A DNA stretch of 64,000 nucleotides from Fidelibacterota bacterium (GTDB lineage Bacteria > Marinisomatota > Marinisomatia > Marinisomatales > S15-B10). This document shows, piece after piece, positions 53,823 to 62,888 of the stretch. The DNA lies in the NCBI GenBank assembly GCA_002715465.1, contig PAYY01000007.1:228475-292474 (forward strand), in the 5' to 3' direction. The notes under the pieces were generated by a model, which was not told where the DNA came from, searched no databases, and worked only from the letters and a program-made list of their open reading frames with translations. Every line of letters starts with the position of its first letter. The stretch's first letter is position 1. A program made the translations under genes and the position numbers.

Positions 53823-54536
53823 TTATCTCCGGCGTGTTACTCGGCCAGAGGATGAAGATTTTGTGCTTGATGAGGAAGTCCTTCCAGAACTTCTAGTACC
53901 TGAGAAAGAACCACCACTATTCCATGATCTTGTCGTAGAAGTGTTATAAGAAGATACTCGTGATGAAGGAATATTTGAATTTTTCGCCAAAAAAAATGGA
54001 GATGAAATAAACTTAGAATTAGGGGACTGTTTTCGTATTGGTTGTGCTGTAACCATCATTAATGGAACCTCTCTTCGAATAACCAAGTTTGAACCAGAAG
54101 AAGTCATATCTCTACGATCCCATTTACGTTGAGGTTGACTATTAACTTCATTGAAAATAATAGGACTTGTTAAACCATAGCCTGTGCTATAAGGATAGTA
54201 GCCATAACGATTATAGCCATATCCATAAGGAGAATACATTTGATTTGAATAATATGATGAATAAGGAGAATATAGTCCGAAAGGAGATCCATAATTTCCA
54301 TGATATGACCAGAAGTTTGAATCATATCCATAGCGATTATATCCATATGGATTTTGCGAATATGGGATAAAATCTGTATATCTTTCCATTCCATTCAATC
54401 CATATGGGTCCTCTTCATTAAATGTAAACTCTTCTTTTTCAGATTCAGGTTGATGCAACCAAGCTAATTGAGTATAACAACCCTGAAAAAGGAATAAAAA
54501 AGCCAATATAGGGATAATCTTTACTTTCTTTATCAT
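53823..54536 (-). CDS. Tyr/Gly-rich lipoprotein of unknown function
   Basis: 237-aa lipoprotein with lipobox FLFQGC (Cys20). Residues about 60-125 are low-complexity with repeated Y-G-Y-N-R-Y-G and S-P-Y-G units. The C-terminal 50 residues are rich in Ser, Thr, Gly and Arg (SGRTSSSSTKSSSSGRVTRRR). No known domain is visible. It is encoded 27 bases ahead of the PorV/FadL-like gene and probably co-transcribed, so it may be a periplasmic or surface partner. The 178 bases upstream hold no visible gene. Confidence 0.65.
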   Translation of the reverse strand: MIKKVKIIPILAFLFLFQGCYTQLAWLHQPESEKEEFTFNEEDPYGLNGMERYTDFIPYSQNPYGYNRYGYDSNFWSYHGNYGSPFGLYSPYSSYYSNQMYSPYGYGYNRYGYYPYSTGYGLTSPIIFNEVNSQPQRKWDRRDMTSSGSNLVIRREVPLMMVTAQPIRKQSPNSKFISSPFFLAKNSNIPSSRVSSYNTSTTRSWNSGGSFSGTRSSGRTSSSSTKSSSSGRVTRRR

Positions 54537-54714
54537 CTTATTAAAGTTTACTTGCCGATTTAAGCAATATCAAGGTTTTTCTTATTAAGTGTTTAATGCC
54601 GATAAATTAAAATAATTAAACCATAATTTTTGAACTTTAAGTAAATAAATTTTTGATGAATGTCACTTTTTATTAAGAAAAAATATTTAATTGAATATTT
54701 AATAAAACAATAGT

Positions 54715-57066
54715 TTACTTCAATTCAGTTTCGAATAGCTTAAATATTCTTCTATATTCATCAGTCCAACTGCTTGGTTCTTTGAATCCATGTCCTTCAA
54801 TAGGATAAATAGCAACTTCCCAATTTTTTTTACCTAATTCAATAAGTCGTTGTGCTAGTCTTACGACATCCTGAAAATGAACATTTGTATCAATCATTCC
54901 ATGACATATAAGAAGTGCATCTCTTAATCCTTCAGCATGATAGATCGGAGAACTTCTCCTATACGCGATACTATCTACTTGTGGAATATTTAGTATATTT
55001 GATGTATAAGGATGATTATAGTGTGCCCAATCTGTTACTGGTCTAAGCGAGGCTCCAGCAGAAAAGACACCTGGTTTTGTAAACATTGCCATCAAAGTAA
55101 TAAATCCGCCGTAAGAACCACCATAGATGCCAATTTTTTCAGGATTAACATCATATTCATTAACTAACATTTTTGCTCCATCTACTTGATCATTGAGATC
55201 TTTACTTCCCATGTGACGGTAAATGGAAGTTCGCCAATCTCGACCGTAGCCAGCACTTCCTCGATAATCAATATCTAAAACAGTATATCCATTATCTGCT
55301 AATAGGTTGTGAAACATATATTCTCGGAAATAGTTGCTCCACCATTTATGTACATTTTGAAGGTATCCTGCACCATGGACAAAAATAACAGCTGCACCAC
55401 TATTTTTTTGTTTATCTGGGAGATATATTCTTCCATAGACTTTTGCACCATCTTCGGCTTTAAAAGTAATAATATCAGGAACGCGCCATGGATAAGAATT
55501 CCAATCATCTGTTTGTGATTTTGTTAATCGAATAATTTGTGATCCTATTTTATTTTTCATAAGAAAAAGATCCCATGGTCGATTGCTATAAGAATGTCTT
55601 ATTGCAATAAACTTCTCATCTGGCGACAACCATGTTTCATTATTTCCCACCATCGAAGTGACTTTTTCCCATTTCCCGCCTTGAATTTTCATTCTATATA
55701 AATGTAGTTCACCTGGATGCACTTGATTAGAACGGAAATACCACCATTTTTTGTCTCGGGATATTCTAACATCTCTTACTTCAAATTCACCAGAAGTCAA
55801 TTGTTTTTTTAACCCTGTAATCACATCAACTGAAAAAAGATGAGAATAGCCTGTTTCCTCTGATTGAAACCAGAAACTTTTGTTGTCAGGGGTCCATCCC
55901 ATACTCACAGGACCTCGCCACCATCGTATACCTGGACCTCCAATCCAAGCTTCGTCATGCTGATGATCCAATAGTTTGATATGACTGGTAGATGGATCGA
56001 TCAATATTATCCAGCGATCCTTGTTATCTAGTGATTGCAATATTAAGACAGCATGATTACCATCTTCAGACCAGATTGGACCGGTAAAATGGACCTCTCT
56101 TTTAATTTTATTAATGTTAGTTTTAGAGAGATTAAAATTTGAGGTATCAAAAATGTTTGGTAGGCTGTCAGTAGATAAATAAGTAACAGTATCAGCGATA
56201 ATGTTGTAAATACCAAATTCATACTTTCCATCTTGGCGACCTACCTTTTCTCGTGCATCTAAATTTTTGGTAAACCCTGTTGCCGTTACATAATTAGGAA
56301 CTATTGTTCTTTCAATATTTGGTGAAGGATCAAAAGTGTGGAAAGTAATAATTTTTTCATTAGGACTAAGAAGAATGGATTGAATTATTTTTTCTCCATG
56401 AATAATGCTTAAAGGCCTTTTAGGTTTTTCAGCTTTTAAGATTAGTTCTTTTTCTTCCATTTCCAACCGTTGATTATTAATAGTCTTTATAAGATCTAAC
56501 TCTTCATCTTTAAGCCATTGTTGTTGATCTGAAATGGGATCATCCTGTATTTTTTGATATTTTTTAAAATCGGTCATTTGAATGGTAGAACCAGTGTTTA
56601 TTTCCCATTTAAATAGATTCCCATTAGAAATGTAGGTTATGCTTTTTTCATCACTAGAAAATAAAGGAGAAGATTCAAGAGTGATTGTTTTTGTTATTTG
56701 AGTCCTCTTATCTGATTTAATATTAAGAAGAAAAATATCACCATTTTTTTCATATACTTTTTTCATAAAATCCTTTGTGTAGTCACCATCTTTAGATGGA
56801 AGAACAATGCGATCTTTTTGAGATACTTTTATAGGTTCTCCGCCTTTTGGTGAAACTTTGTAAAGAGAATCGCTTGTAGTTCCCTTAGGATTCCATTTAA
56901 AATAGATCCATTTACTATCTTCTGACCAATGAATATTAGATGGGGATGTTCCTAACCATTTAGGATCTTGCATGATTTTTTCAACGGTTAGTTCATATGG
57001 CTTTTCACCGATAAGAATCCCACAAGATATAATTGAAAGAAACGTTAAAGTTAATATTTTAAGCAT
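54715..57066 (-). CDS. S9 prolyl-oligopeptidase-family peptidase (DPP IV-like)
   Basis: Exported serine peptidase of about 783 aa. After a signal peptide, a beta-propeller of WD-like repeats spans about 40-520, then an alpha/beta hydrolase domain. The nucleophile is in GIYGGSYGGFITLM (Ser near 651), the Asp in CHGMIDTNVHF, and the His in EGHGFKEPSSW. It probably trims peptides in the periplasm or at the surface. I start at ATG 57066, which has GGAA about 8 bases upstream; the frame extends 8 residues to 57090. It diverges from the DUF5916 gene. Confidence 0.9.
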   Translation of the reverse strand: MLKILTLTFLSIISCGILIGEKPYELTVEKIMQDPKWLGTSPSNIHWSEDSKWIYFKWNPKGTTSDSLYKVSPKGGEPIKVSQKDRIVLPSKDGDYTKDFMKKVYEKNGDIFLLNIKSDKRTQITKTITLESSPLFSSDEKSITYISNGNLFKWEINTGSTIQMTDFKKYQKIQDDPISDQQQWLKDEELDLIKTINNQRLEMEEKELILKAEKPKRPLSIIHGEKIIQSILLSPNEKIITFHTFDPSPNIERTIVPNYVTATGFTKNLDAREKVGRQDGKYEFGIYNIIADTVTYLSTDSLPNIFDTSNFNLSKTNINKIKREVHFTGPIWSEDGNHAVLILQSLDNKDRWIILIDPSTSHIKLLDHQHDEAWIGGPGIRWWRGPVSMGWTPDNKSFWFQSEETGYSHLFSVDVITGLKKQLTSGEFEVRDVRISRDKKWWYFRSNQVHPGELHLYRMKIQGGKWEKVTSMVGNNETWLSPDEKFIAIRHSYSNRPWDLFLMKNKIGSQIIRLTKSQTDDWNSYPWRVPDIITFKAEDGAKVYGRIYLPDKQKNSGAAVIFVHGAGYLQNVHKWWSNYFREYMFHNLLADNGYTVLDIDYRGSAGYGRDWRTSIYRHMGSKDLNDQVDGAKMLVNEYDVNPEKIGIYGGSYGGFITLMAMFTKPGVFSAGASLRPVTDWAHYNHPYTSNILNIPQVDSIAYRRSSPIYHAEGLRDALLICHGMIDTNVHFQDVVRLAQRLIELGKKNWEVAIYPIEGHGFKEPSSWTDEYRRIFKLFETELK

Positions 57067-57157
57067 AATAAATTCCGTTTTTGAAAGCATGAGTTACAAT
57101 AACTATAATGTAATAATATGTAACTAATTAAATATTGTAAATTCTAATTATTATTTA

Positions 57158-59359
57158 ATGACAATAAAAAATCACTATATATTTTTTACTATTCCTATTC
57201 TGTCTCTCCTATTGGGGAGTCAGAATTATATTGAAAATGATCAATTGCGATTTGTTGAAACTATAAATATTGGAACCTCTGAAATCCATCTTGATGGGAA
57301 TTTGGATGAAGAAGAATGGCAATTAATTACTCCTGCCTCTAATTTTATTCAACGAGATCCTATAGAAGGGATCCCATGTACAGAAAAGACAGAAGTCTAC
57401 ATTCTTTATAATGATGACAATCTTTATTTTGGTATAAAGCTTTTCGATAGTGATCCTTCGGGTATTCTTTCTTATCAAAAGCGACGTGATGCTAGCCTTA
57501 GAACCGATGACAGATTTATGTGGATTCTGGATACTTTTAGAGATGGTCGAACAGGGTATTTTTTTGAAATTAATCCAAAGGGACTAATGGGAGACGGAAT
57601 CGTTGGCAGTGGAGGTCGATGGAATATTAATAAGTCATGGGATGGAATATGGGATGCTAAAGTTATTATTAATGAAGACGGGTGGTCGGCAGAAATTGAG
57701 ATTCCTTTTAGAACATTAAATTTTAATCCTGAAATAGATACTTGGGGTGTCAACTTTCAACGGACAATTCGGAGGAAAAATGAAGATGCTCGCTGGTCAG
57801 GTTATAAACGGAACCAGAATCTAAGCAATCCTGTTCATGCTGGAGAGCTAAGGGGACTAAAGGAAATTTCACAAGGTAGTGGATTAGAAATTACACCATA
57901 TGGAATTTTGAAAAATCAATGGAGCGAGGATGATATAAGAAAAAATCCTAATGATACCGGTTTTGATATATCTTTTAATTTTACTCCTAGCCTTAGAGGA
58001 TCCTTTACTTATAATACTGATTTTGCAGAGGCAGAAGTGGATCAGCGTCGTGTAAATCTCACTAGATTCCCACTTCGTTTTAATGAAAAACGAGATTTTT
58101 TTCTTGAAGGTTCAGCTGTTTATTCTTTTGCTAATTACAGTGGTGTTTATCCGTTTTTTAGTCGACGAATAGGGATCTCTGAAGGGAATCAGGTTCCAAT
58201 TGCCTATGGTGGCCGACTTACAGGACAAGTTGGCAATTATGAAATAGGAATGGTTACTGCCCAAACAGAGGCAGTAGGAAAAGTACCAGCTGAAAATTTT
58301 AATGTAGCAAGGGTGAAAAAGTCTCTTTTTAAAGAATCTTACCTTGGATTTGTCTATACTGGAAGGTCAGCAAATACAGATTCAGTTTATAAAGATCAGG
58401 ATCTAGTAGGTGTAGATCTTGATTTAAGAACTTCAAAATTTAGAGGTGATAAGAATCTTGATTTTCAAGCATTTTTTATAGGGCATTCAACTTCAAATAA
58501 TAGCTCTGACTTAACTATTAGTGATCTTTCTACCCGAGGAATTAGACTAAACTATCCTAATGATTTATGGCAAGCACATATTTCTTATAGAGAATTCGGA
58601 GAAGGCTATGATCCAGCTGTTGGCTTTAATCAAAGGAATGGTTTTAAACGAATTCAACCTAGCCTAAGTTACCGCCCAAGGCCTTCTAATTGGGCGTTAG
58701 TGCGACAAATAAGATTTAATTTAAGGTTTGAGTATATGACAGATATGGAGAATCGTTTATTAAAAAGAAAAACTGAATTAACCCTATTCCAATTGAATTT
58801 TGAAAGTGAGGACAATATTTCTGCAAAAATATCAAATTTAAAAGAATATCTAGATAGTGATTTCGAAATTATTGATAATAATATTATCATGATGGGTAAT
58901 TATGTAACCAATAATTTTGAGCTTTCAGGCAGGACATCTGGGAGGAGGAAAATTTCAGGAGGTTTTTCACTAAAGTCTGGTGAATTTTGGACAGGGAAGA
59001 AAAATACTGTAGGAGGAGGTCTTTCTATAAAGCCAATAACAGGAGTGGATTTTCAAGGGAAATTTGAATATAACAAAGTTTCTTTAATTGGAGGGGAATT
59101 TGATACAAATCTTTATACGTTAACTATGGGACTATATCCTACTCCCCGTATGGCCTTTTATAGTAATATGCAGTATGATGATATTTCTAACCTGTTAGGT
59201 TTATTTACTAAACTTCAATTTACAGTTAAGCCTGGGAGCGATCTATATATCGTTTATACACATAACTGGCTTAGCCTTAGTGAAAGAATATTAGATAGAA
59301 AACTGCAAACAGTTTCCAGAATCAATTCTGTAAAGCTTAATTATACGCATCGTTTTTAA
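57158..59359 (+). CDS. DUF5916 outer-membrane protein, second copy
   Basis: 733-aa relative of the protein at 26870. A signal peptide covers about 1-22. A CBM9-like domain spans about 35-215 (EIHLDGNLDEEEWQLI, KSWDGIWDAKVII, GWSAEIEIPFRTLNFN). The DUF5916 region follows with FNEKRDFFLEGSAVYSF, and the barrel ends in NYTHRF. It diverges from the S9 peptidase gene, which suggests a peptide-uptake context, but the family function is unsettled. Confidence 0.8.
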   Translation: MTIKNHYIFFTIPILSLLLGSQNYIENDQLRFVETINIGTSEIHLDGNLDEEEWQLITPASNFIQRDPIEGIPCTEKTEVYILYNDDNLYFGIKLFDSDPSGILSYQKRRDASLRTDDRFMWILDTFRDGRTGYFFEINPKGLMGDGIVGSGGRWNINKSWDGIWDAKVIINEDGWSAEIEIPFRTLNFNPEIDTWGVNFQRTIRRKNEDARWSGYKRNQNLSNPVHAGELRGLKEISQGSGLEITPYGILKNQWSEDDIRKNPNDTGFDISFNFTPSLRGSFTYNTDFAEAEVDQRRVNLTRFPLRFNEKRDFFLEGSAVYSFANYSGVYPFFSRRIGISEGNQVPIAYGGRLTGQVGNYEIGMVTAQTEAVGKVPAENFNVARVKKSLFKESYLGFVYTGRSANTDSVYKDQDLVGVDLDLRTSKFRGDKNLDFQAFFIGHSTSNNSSDLTISDLSTRGIRLNYPNDLWQAHISYREFGEGYDPAVGFNQRNGFKRIQPSLSYRPRPSNWALVRQIRFNLRFEYMTDMENRLLKRKTELTLFQLNFESEDNISAKISNLKEYLDSDFEIIDNNIIMMGNYVTNNFELSGRTSGRRKISGGFSLKSGEFWTGKKNTVGGGLSIKPITGVDFQGKFEYNKVSLIGGEFDTNLYTLTMGLYPTPRMAFYSNMQYDDISNLLGLFTKLQFTVKPGSDLYIVYTHNWLSLSERILDRKLQTVSRINSVKLNYTHRF

Positions 59360-59467
59360 TTCTTTTTTCAATTAGTATAAGTCCCCATTGAATGTTTCCC
59401 TATATATCCTTATAATACCCACTTAGTCTTTGTATAATATGCAACTAACAATTTTAGTGAGATTAAC

Positions 59468-59971
59468 ATGAAAAAGTTTTTATTTGGATCGTCGGATATA
59501 GAATTTTCTTCAGCGCAGCTTTCAGGTCTAGTTATATTGCGCGTATTAATTGGTTGGCATTTTCTTTATGAAGGAGTAGCCAAATTATTAAATCCTTATT
59601 GGTCTTCTGCTGGTTTTCTTTTAGAGTCAAAATGGATCTTTTCTGGTGTTGCAACTACTATTGTTGCCAGTCCATCACTATTAACATTTGTTGACTTTAT
59701 AAATATGTGGGGTCTTACCTTGGGGGGATTAGCTTTATTAATTGGACTCCTAGAAAGACCGTCTGCTATTGCTGGAATAGCATTGATGTTAATTTATTAT
59801 GTGTTTAACCCACCTTTACTAGGTCTTGAATATTCTAGACCTACTGAAGGGAGTTATCTTATTGTGAATAAGAATCTAATTGAAGCAGCAGCTCTTTTTA
59901 TTATTTTCTATTTTCCTACTGGATCAAGAATAGGGTTAGACAAGTTCCTCGTAAAATTAATTAAAGATTAA
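59468..59971 (+). CDS. DoxX family membrane protein
   Basis: 167-aa four-helix membrane protein of the DoxX family: VILRVLIGWHFLYEGVAKLL in helix 1, then helices at about 60-85, 88-115 and 135-155. In some organisms DoxX is a quinol oxidase subunit, but most members are of unknown role. A 17-base gap to the Tat-exported oxidoreductase indicates an operon. DoxX next to Gfo/Idh oxidoreductases recurs in sugar-related loci, to my knowledge. Confidence 0.85.
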   Translation: MKKFLFGSSDIEFSSAQLSGLVILRVLIGWHFLYEGVAKLLNPYWSSAGFLLESKWIFSGVATTIVASPSLLTFVDFINMWGLTLGGLALLIGLLERPSAIAGIALMLIYYVFNPPLLGLEYSRPTEGSYLIVNKNLIEAAALFIIFYFPTGSRIGLDKFLVKLIKD

Positions 59972-59988
59972 AAGAAGGAGAGATCTCT

Positions 59989-61602
59989 ATGAATGAATCA
60001 ACTAATGATACTCCTCAAAATAATAGCATAGAGGAAAACAATTTTGAAAGGAGGGAGGTTCTTAAGGGGCTTGCAACTTTTCCTGTCTTAGGTGTTTTCT
60101 TTTATAACCTTTGGCAAAAAATTCGCGTAGATGCCTTAAAAAAGAAAAATTTACTTGCTGATTTGATAAGTAAACAAGATGCACCCGCTATTCTGTCATC
60201 AGCATCATCAGGTGATCATTTACGGTTGGGAATTATTGGTTATGGTGGTCGGGGTGCACATCTTGTTAGATCAGCTGGTTTTTCAACACCTGAATGGAAT
60301 AAAAATGCATCTAAAGCAGCTGAAAAAAACAAACTAAATAAACAATATGAAACCTTTATGCAACAAGAAGATCTCAATGTATCTATAGTTGGTGTATGTG
60401 ATCTTTTTGATGTCAGAGCTGAGCAAGGTATAGAAGCTTCAAAAAATGAAATTAGACCTGGCCCTAAGCCATTAGAGATAGCGAAGCGTTACAAGCATCA
60501 CGAAGATCTTATAGCAAATGATGATATAGATGCTGTTATTATTGCTACTCCTGATCACTGGCATTCAAGGATAGCTATTGATGCTGCAAATGCAGGAAAG
60601 CATGTTTACTGTGAAAAAGGTTTGACTCGGACATTCGATGAAGCAATAGATCTTTATGATACAGTTAAGGAAACCGGAATTACATTTCAGTTAGGGCATC
60701 AAAACAGACAGGTAGAAGCCAATGAAAAAGCCCGTCAGATTTTTGAGCAAGGTTTACTAGGGCCAGTAAATCTAGTAGAACTTACAATTAATAGAAATTC
60801 AGCATCTGGTGCTTGGGTATGGGATATTCATCCTGAAGGAAACAGCAAAACAATTGATTGGGAAACTTTTCAAGAACCCTCTCCTAATAAAATACCATTT
60901 GGTGAAGAAGCACTTAAAAGATTTTTTCGTTGGCGCTGTTGGTTTGACTATGGTACAGGTTTGTCAGGTGATCTATTCTCTCATGACTTTGACCAGGTTA
61001 ATCAGATCCTTAATCTAGGTATCCCAAAATATGCCAGTGCATCTGGTGGTATTTACTTCTACAAAGATGGCCGGGATGTACCTGATGTTTTTCAAGCCAC
61101 TTATGAATATCCAGATAAAGATTTGACATTACTTATCAGTTCAACGCTTTCTAGTAGACATGGCCGTGGAAATATGATAATGGGGCATGATGCTACTATG
61201 ATATTGGGTGGTCAGTCAAATAGTAGCTCTCTTGGAGGTTTCACAGTGAATGCTGATTCTGGTTCTTCTCAGTACAAGGATAAAATTGATTCAGGTATAA
61301 TTAATTCACAATACCCAATTTATTCTTATTCTCCTGGTTCGAAGCAAATTGACGGTATAACATCAGCTACGGCAAAATATTTTGCTAGCAAAGGTCTTTC
61401 GTATACTTATCGGGAAGGTAAACGCGTGGATCCAACCCATCTTCATATGAAAGATTGGATTGATTCCATTAGGAATGGAACTCAACCGAGATGTGATATT
61501 GAAGTTTCATTGGATGAGGCCTTGGCCTGTCATATGGCTACCGAATCATTTTTAAAAGGTCGTCGTATAGAATGGGATCCTAAAAAACGTAAATTAGTTT
61601 AA
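59989..61602 (+). CDS. Tat-exported Gfo/Idh/MocA-family oxidoreductase
   Basis: 537-aa NAD(P)-dependent oxidoreductase. A twin-arginine signal E-R21-R22-E-V-L-K with a hydrophobic stretch follows a 20-residue N-region, so it is exported folded with its cofactor. The Rossmann motif is LGIIGYGGRGAH near 80. The catalytic lysine is in YCEKGLTRTFDEA, where Gly replaces the usual Pro of EKP. GDLFSHDFDQVNQ is the substrate-site helix. Periplasmic members of this family act on sugars or polyols, often with a tightly bound cofactor; the substrate is unknown. A strong AGGAG site precedes the ATG. Confidence 0.88.
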   Translation: MNESTNDTPQNNSIEENNFERREVLKGLATFPVLGVFFYNLWQKIRVDALKKKNLLADLISKQDAPAILSSASSGDHLRLGIIGYGGRGAHLVRSAGFSTPEWNKNASKAAEKNKLNKQYETFMQQEDLNVSIVGVCDLFDVRAEQGIEASKNEIRPGPKPLEIAKRYKHHEDLIANDDIDAVIIATPDHWHSRIAIDAANAGKHVYCEKGLTRTFDEAIDLYDTVKETGITFQLGHQNRQVEANEKARQIFEQGLLGPVNLVELTINRNSASGAWVWDIHPEGNSKTIDWETFQEPSPNKIPFGEEALKRFFRWRCWFDYGTGLSGDLFSHDFDQVNQILNLGIPKYASASGGIYFYKDGRDVPDVFQATYEYPDKDLTLLISSTLSSRHGRGNMIMGHDATMILGGQSNSSSLGGFTVNADSGSSQYKDKIDSGIINSQYPIYSYSPGSKQIDGITSATAKYFASKGLSYTYREGKRVDPTHLHMKDWIDSIRNGTQPRCDIEVSLDEALACHMATESFLKGRRIEWDPKKRKLV

Positions 61603-61634
61603 AATTTTTCTAATTCATTCCGGCAAATTTTCAA

Positions 61635-62888
61635 ATGAGCAAGAATACTCGCCTAGGAACAATGATGTTCTTACAGTATGCTCTTTGGGGAGCATGGTTG
61701 CCTGTCACAGCTCGTTATCTATCAGCTAATATAGCCGAAGGTGGACTTGGTTTTAGTGGATTCCAAGTCGGCATGATTTTGGGCTTTGGTGGTTCTATAG
61801 GTGCAATCAGTGCTCCATTTATCGCTGGTCAATTAGCTGACCGTTATTTCAGTACAGAGCGAGTACTTTCTTTTTTACTCGTAATGGGTGGACTAATTAA
61901 ATGGTATACTTCATTTCAGACTGATTATCTTACATGGCTTTATTTATCTGTAATTTACAGTGTAGTATATATGCCAACTTTTGCCTTAACTAATTCCATC
62001 ACATTTTCACATATAAAAAATCAAGAAAAAACATTTCCTAAAATTAGGGCATGGGGAACTATTGGATGGATAGTTGCTAGCTGGTCTTTTCCCATGATAT
62101 GGCTTCAACAAGATATTTCCTTTCAGTTGATGCCGCCTTTTTTATCGGGACAAGAAGTACCCAATGTAACTGCTAAACTTTCGGATGCTCTTCAATTTTC
62201 AGGAATAATTTCAATTACATATGGGGTCTTATGTTTTTTACTTCCTCATACTCCTCCTAAAACTGAATCAATTGAACCTTTAGCCTTTAGAAAAGCATTT
62301 CAATTATTTAAATATAAATCCTTTGTAGTTATTGTTTTTGCTAGTCTTTTTGTAAGCATTATACATCAAATTTATTTTCTTCAGACTGGACCTTATTTAT
62401 CATCGATTGGTGTCAAAGACAGTTCAATTGGACCTGCCATGACAATTGGTCAATTTTCTGAAATAATAATTATTTCCTTTCTAGGCTTTTTTTTAAAACA
62501 TCTTGGATTCAAAAAAGTTATGGTCATTGGCACAATGGCATATTTCTTACGCTATATGATTTTTGGGATGACTTTTTTCCCAGTCTGGTTAATTATTCTG
62601 AGCCAGATATTCCATGGAATTTGTTTTGCTTTTTTCTTTGCGACAGTATTTATCTATGTTGATAAACTTGCAGATGAGGATGTACGTCACTCAGCCCAAA
62701 CTGTTATAACCATGTTCCTTGGAGGTGGTCCAATATTAGCAGGTTGGTTATCTGGTAAACTGCAGGAAATAAACACCATAAATGGTATATTCGACTATTC
62801 ATCATTTTGGTATACACTATCAATAATTGGCCTTTTAACATCAGTGTTTTTTTTCACACAATTCAAAGATGAAACAGAAAAAAAATAA
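61635..62888 (+). CDS. MFS sugar/nucleoside:H+ symporter-like permease
   Basis: 12-helix major facilitator of the nucleoside:H+ symporter (NupG-like) type, 417 aa. It starts LGTMMFLQYALWGAWLPVTA and has PFIAGQLADRYFSTERVLSFLL between helices 2 and 3, typical of this branch. The family carries nucleosides and, in Bacteroidota-like genomes, sugars. The context, between two Gfo/Idh oxidoreductases, favours uptake of a sugar or its oxidised form. The end overlaps the start of the next gene by 20 bases. Confidence 0.87.
   Translation: MSKNTRLGTMMFLQYALWGAWLPVTARYLSANIAEGGLGFSGFQVGMILGFGGSIGAISAPFIAGQLADRYFSTERVLSFLLVMGGLIKWYTSFQTDYLTWLYLSVIYSVVYMPTFALTNSITFSHIKNQEKTFPKIRAWGTIGWIVASWSFPMIWLQQDISFQLMPPFLSGQEVPNVTAKLSDALQFSGIISITYGVLCFLLPHTPPKTESIEPLAFRKAFQLFKYKSFVVIVFASLFVSIIHQIYFLQTGPYLSSIGVKDSSIGPAMTIGQFSEIIIISFLGFFLKHLGFKKVMVIGTMAYFLRYMIFGMTFFPVWLIILSQIFHGICFAFFFATVFIYVDKLADEDVRHSAQTVITMFLGGGPILAGWLSGKLQEINTINGIFDYSSFWYTLSIIGLLTSVFFFTQFKDETEKK

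Noticed and set aside
54167..54394. Open frames on both strands over the Tyr-rich lipoprotein
   Set aside because: They are shadows of the repetitive TAT/GGA-rich codons of the lipoprotein gene.
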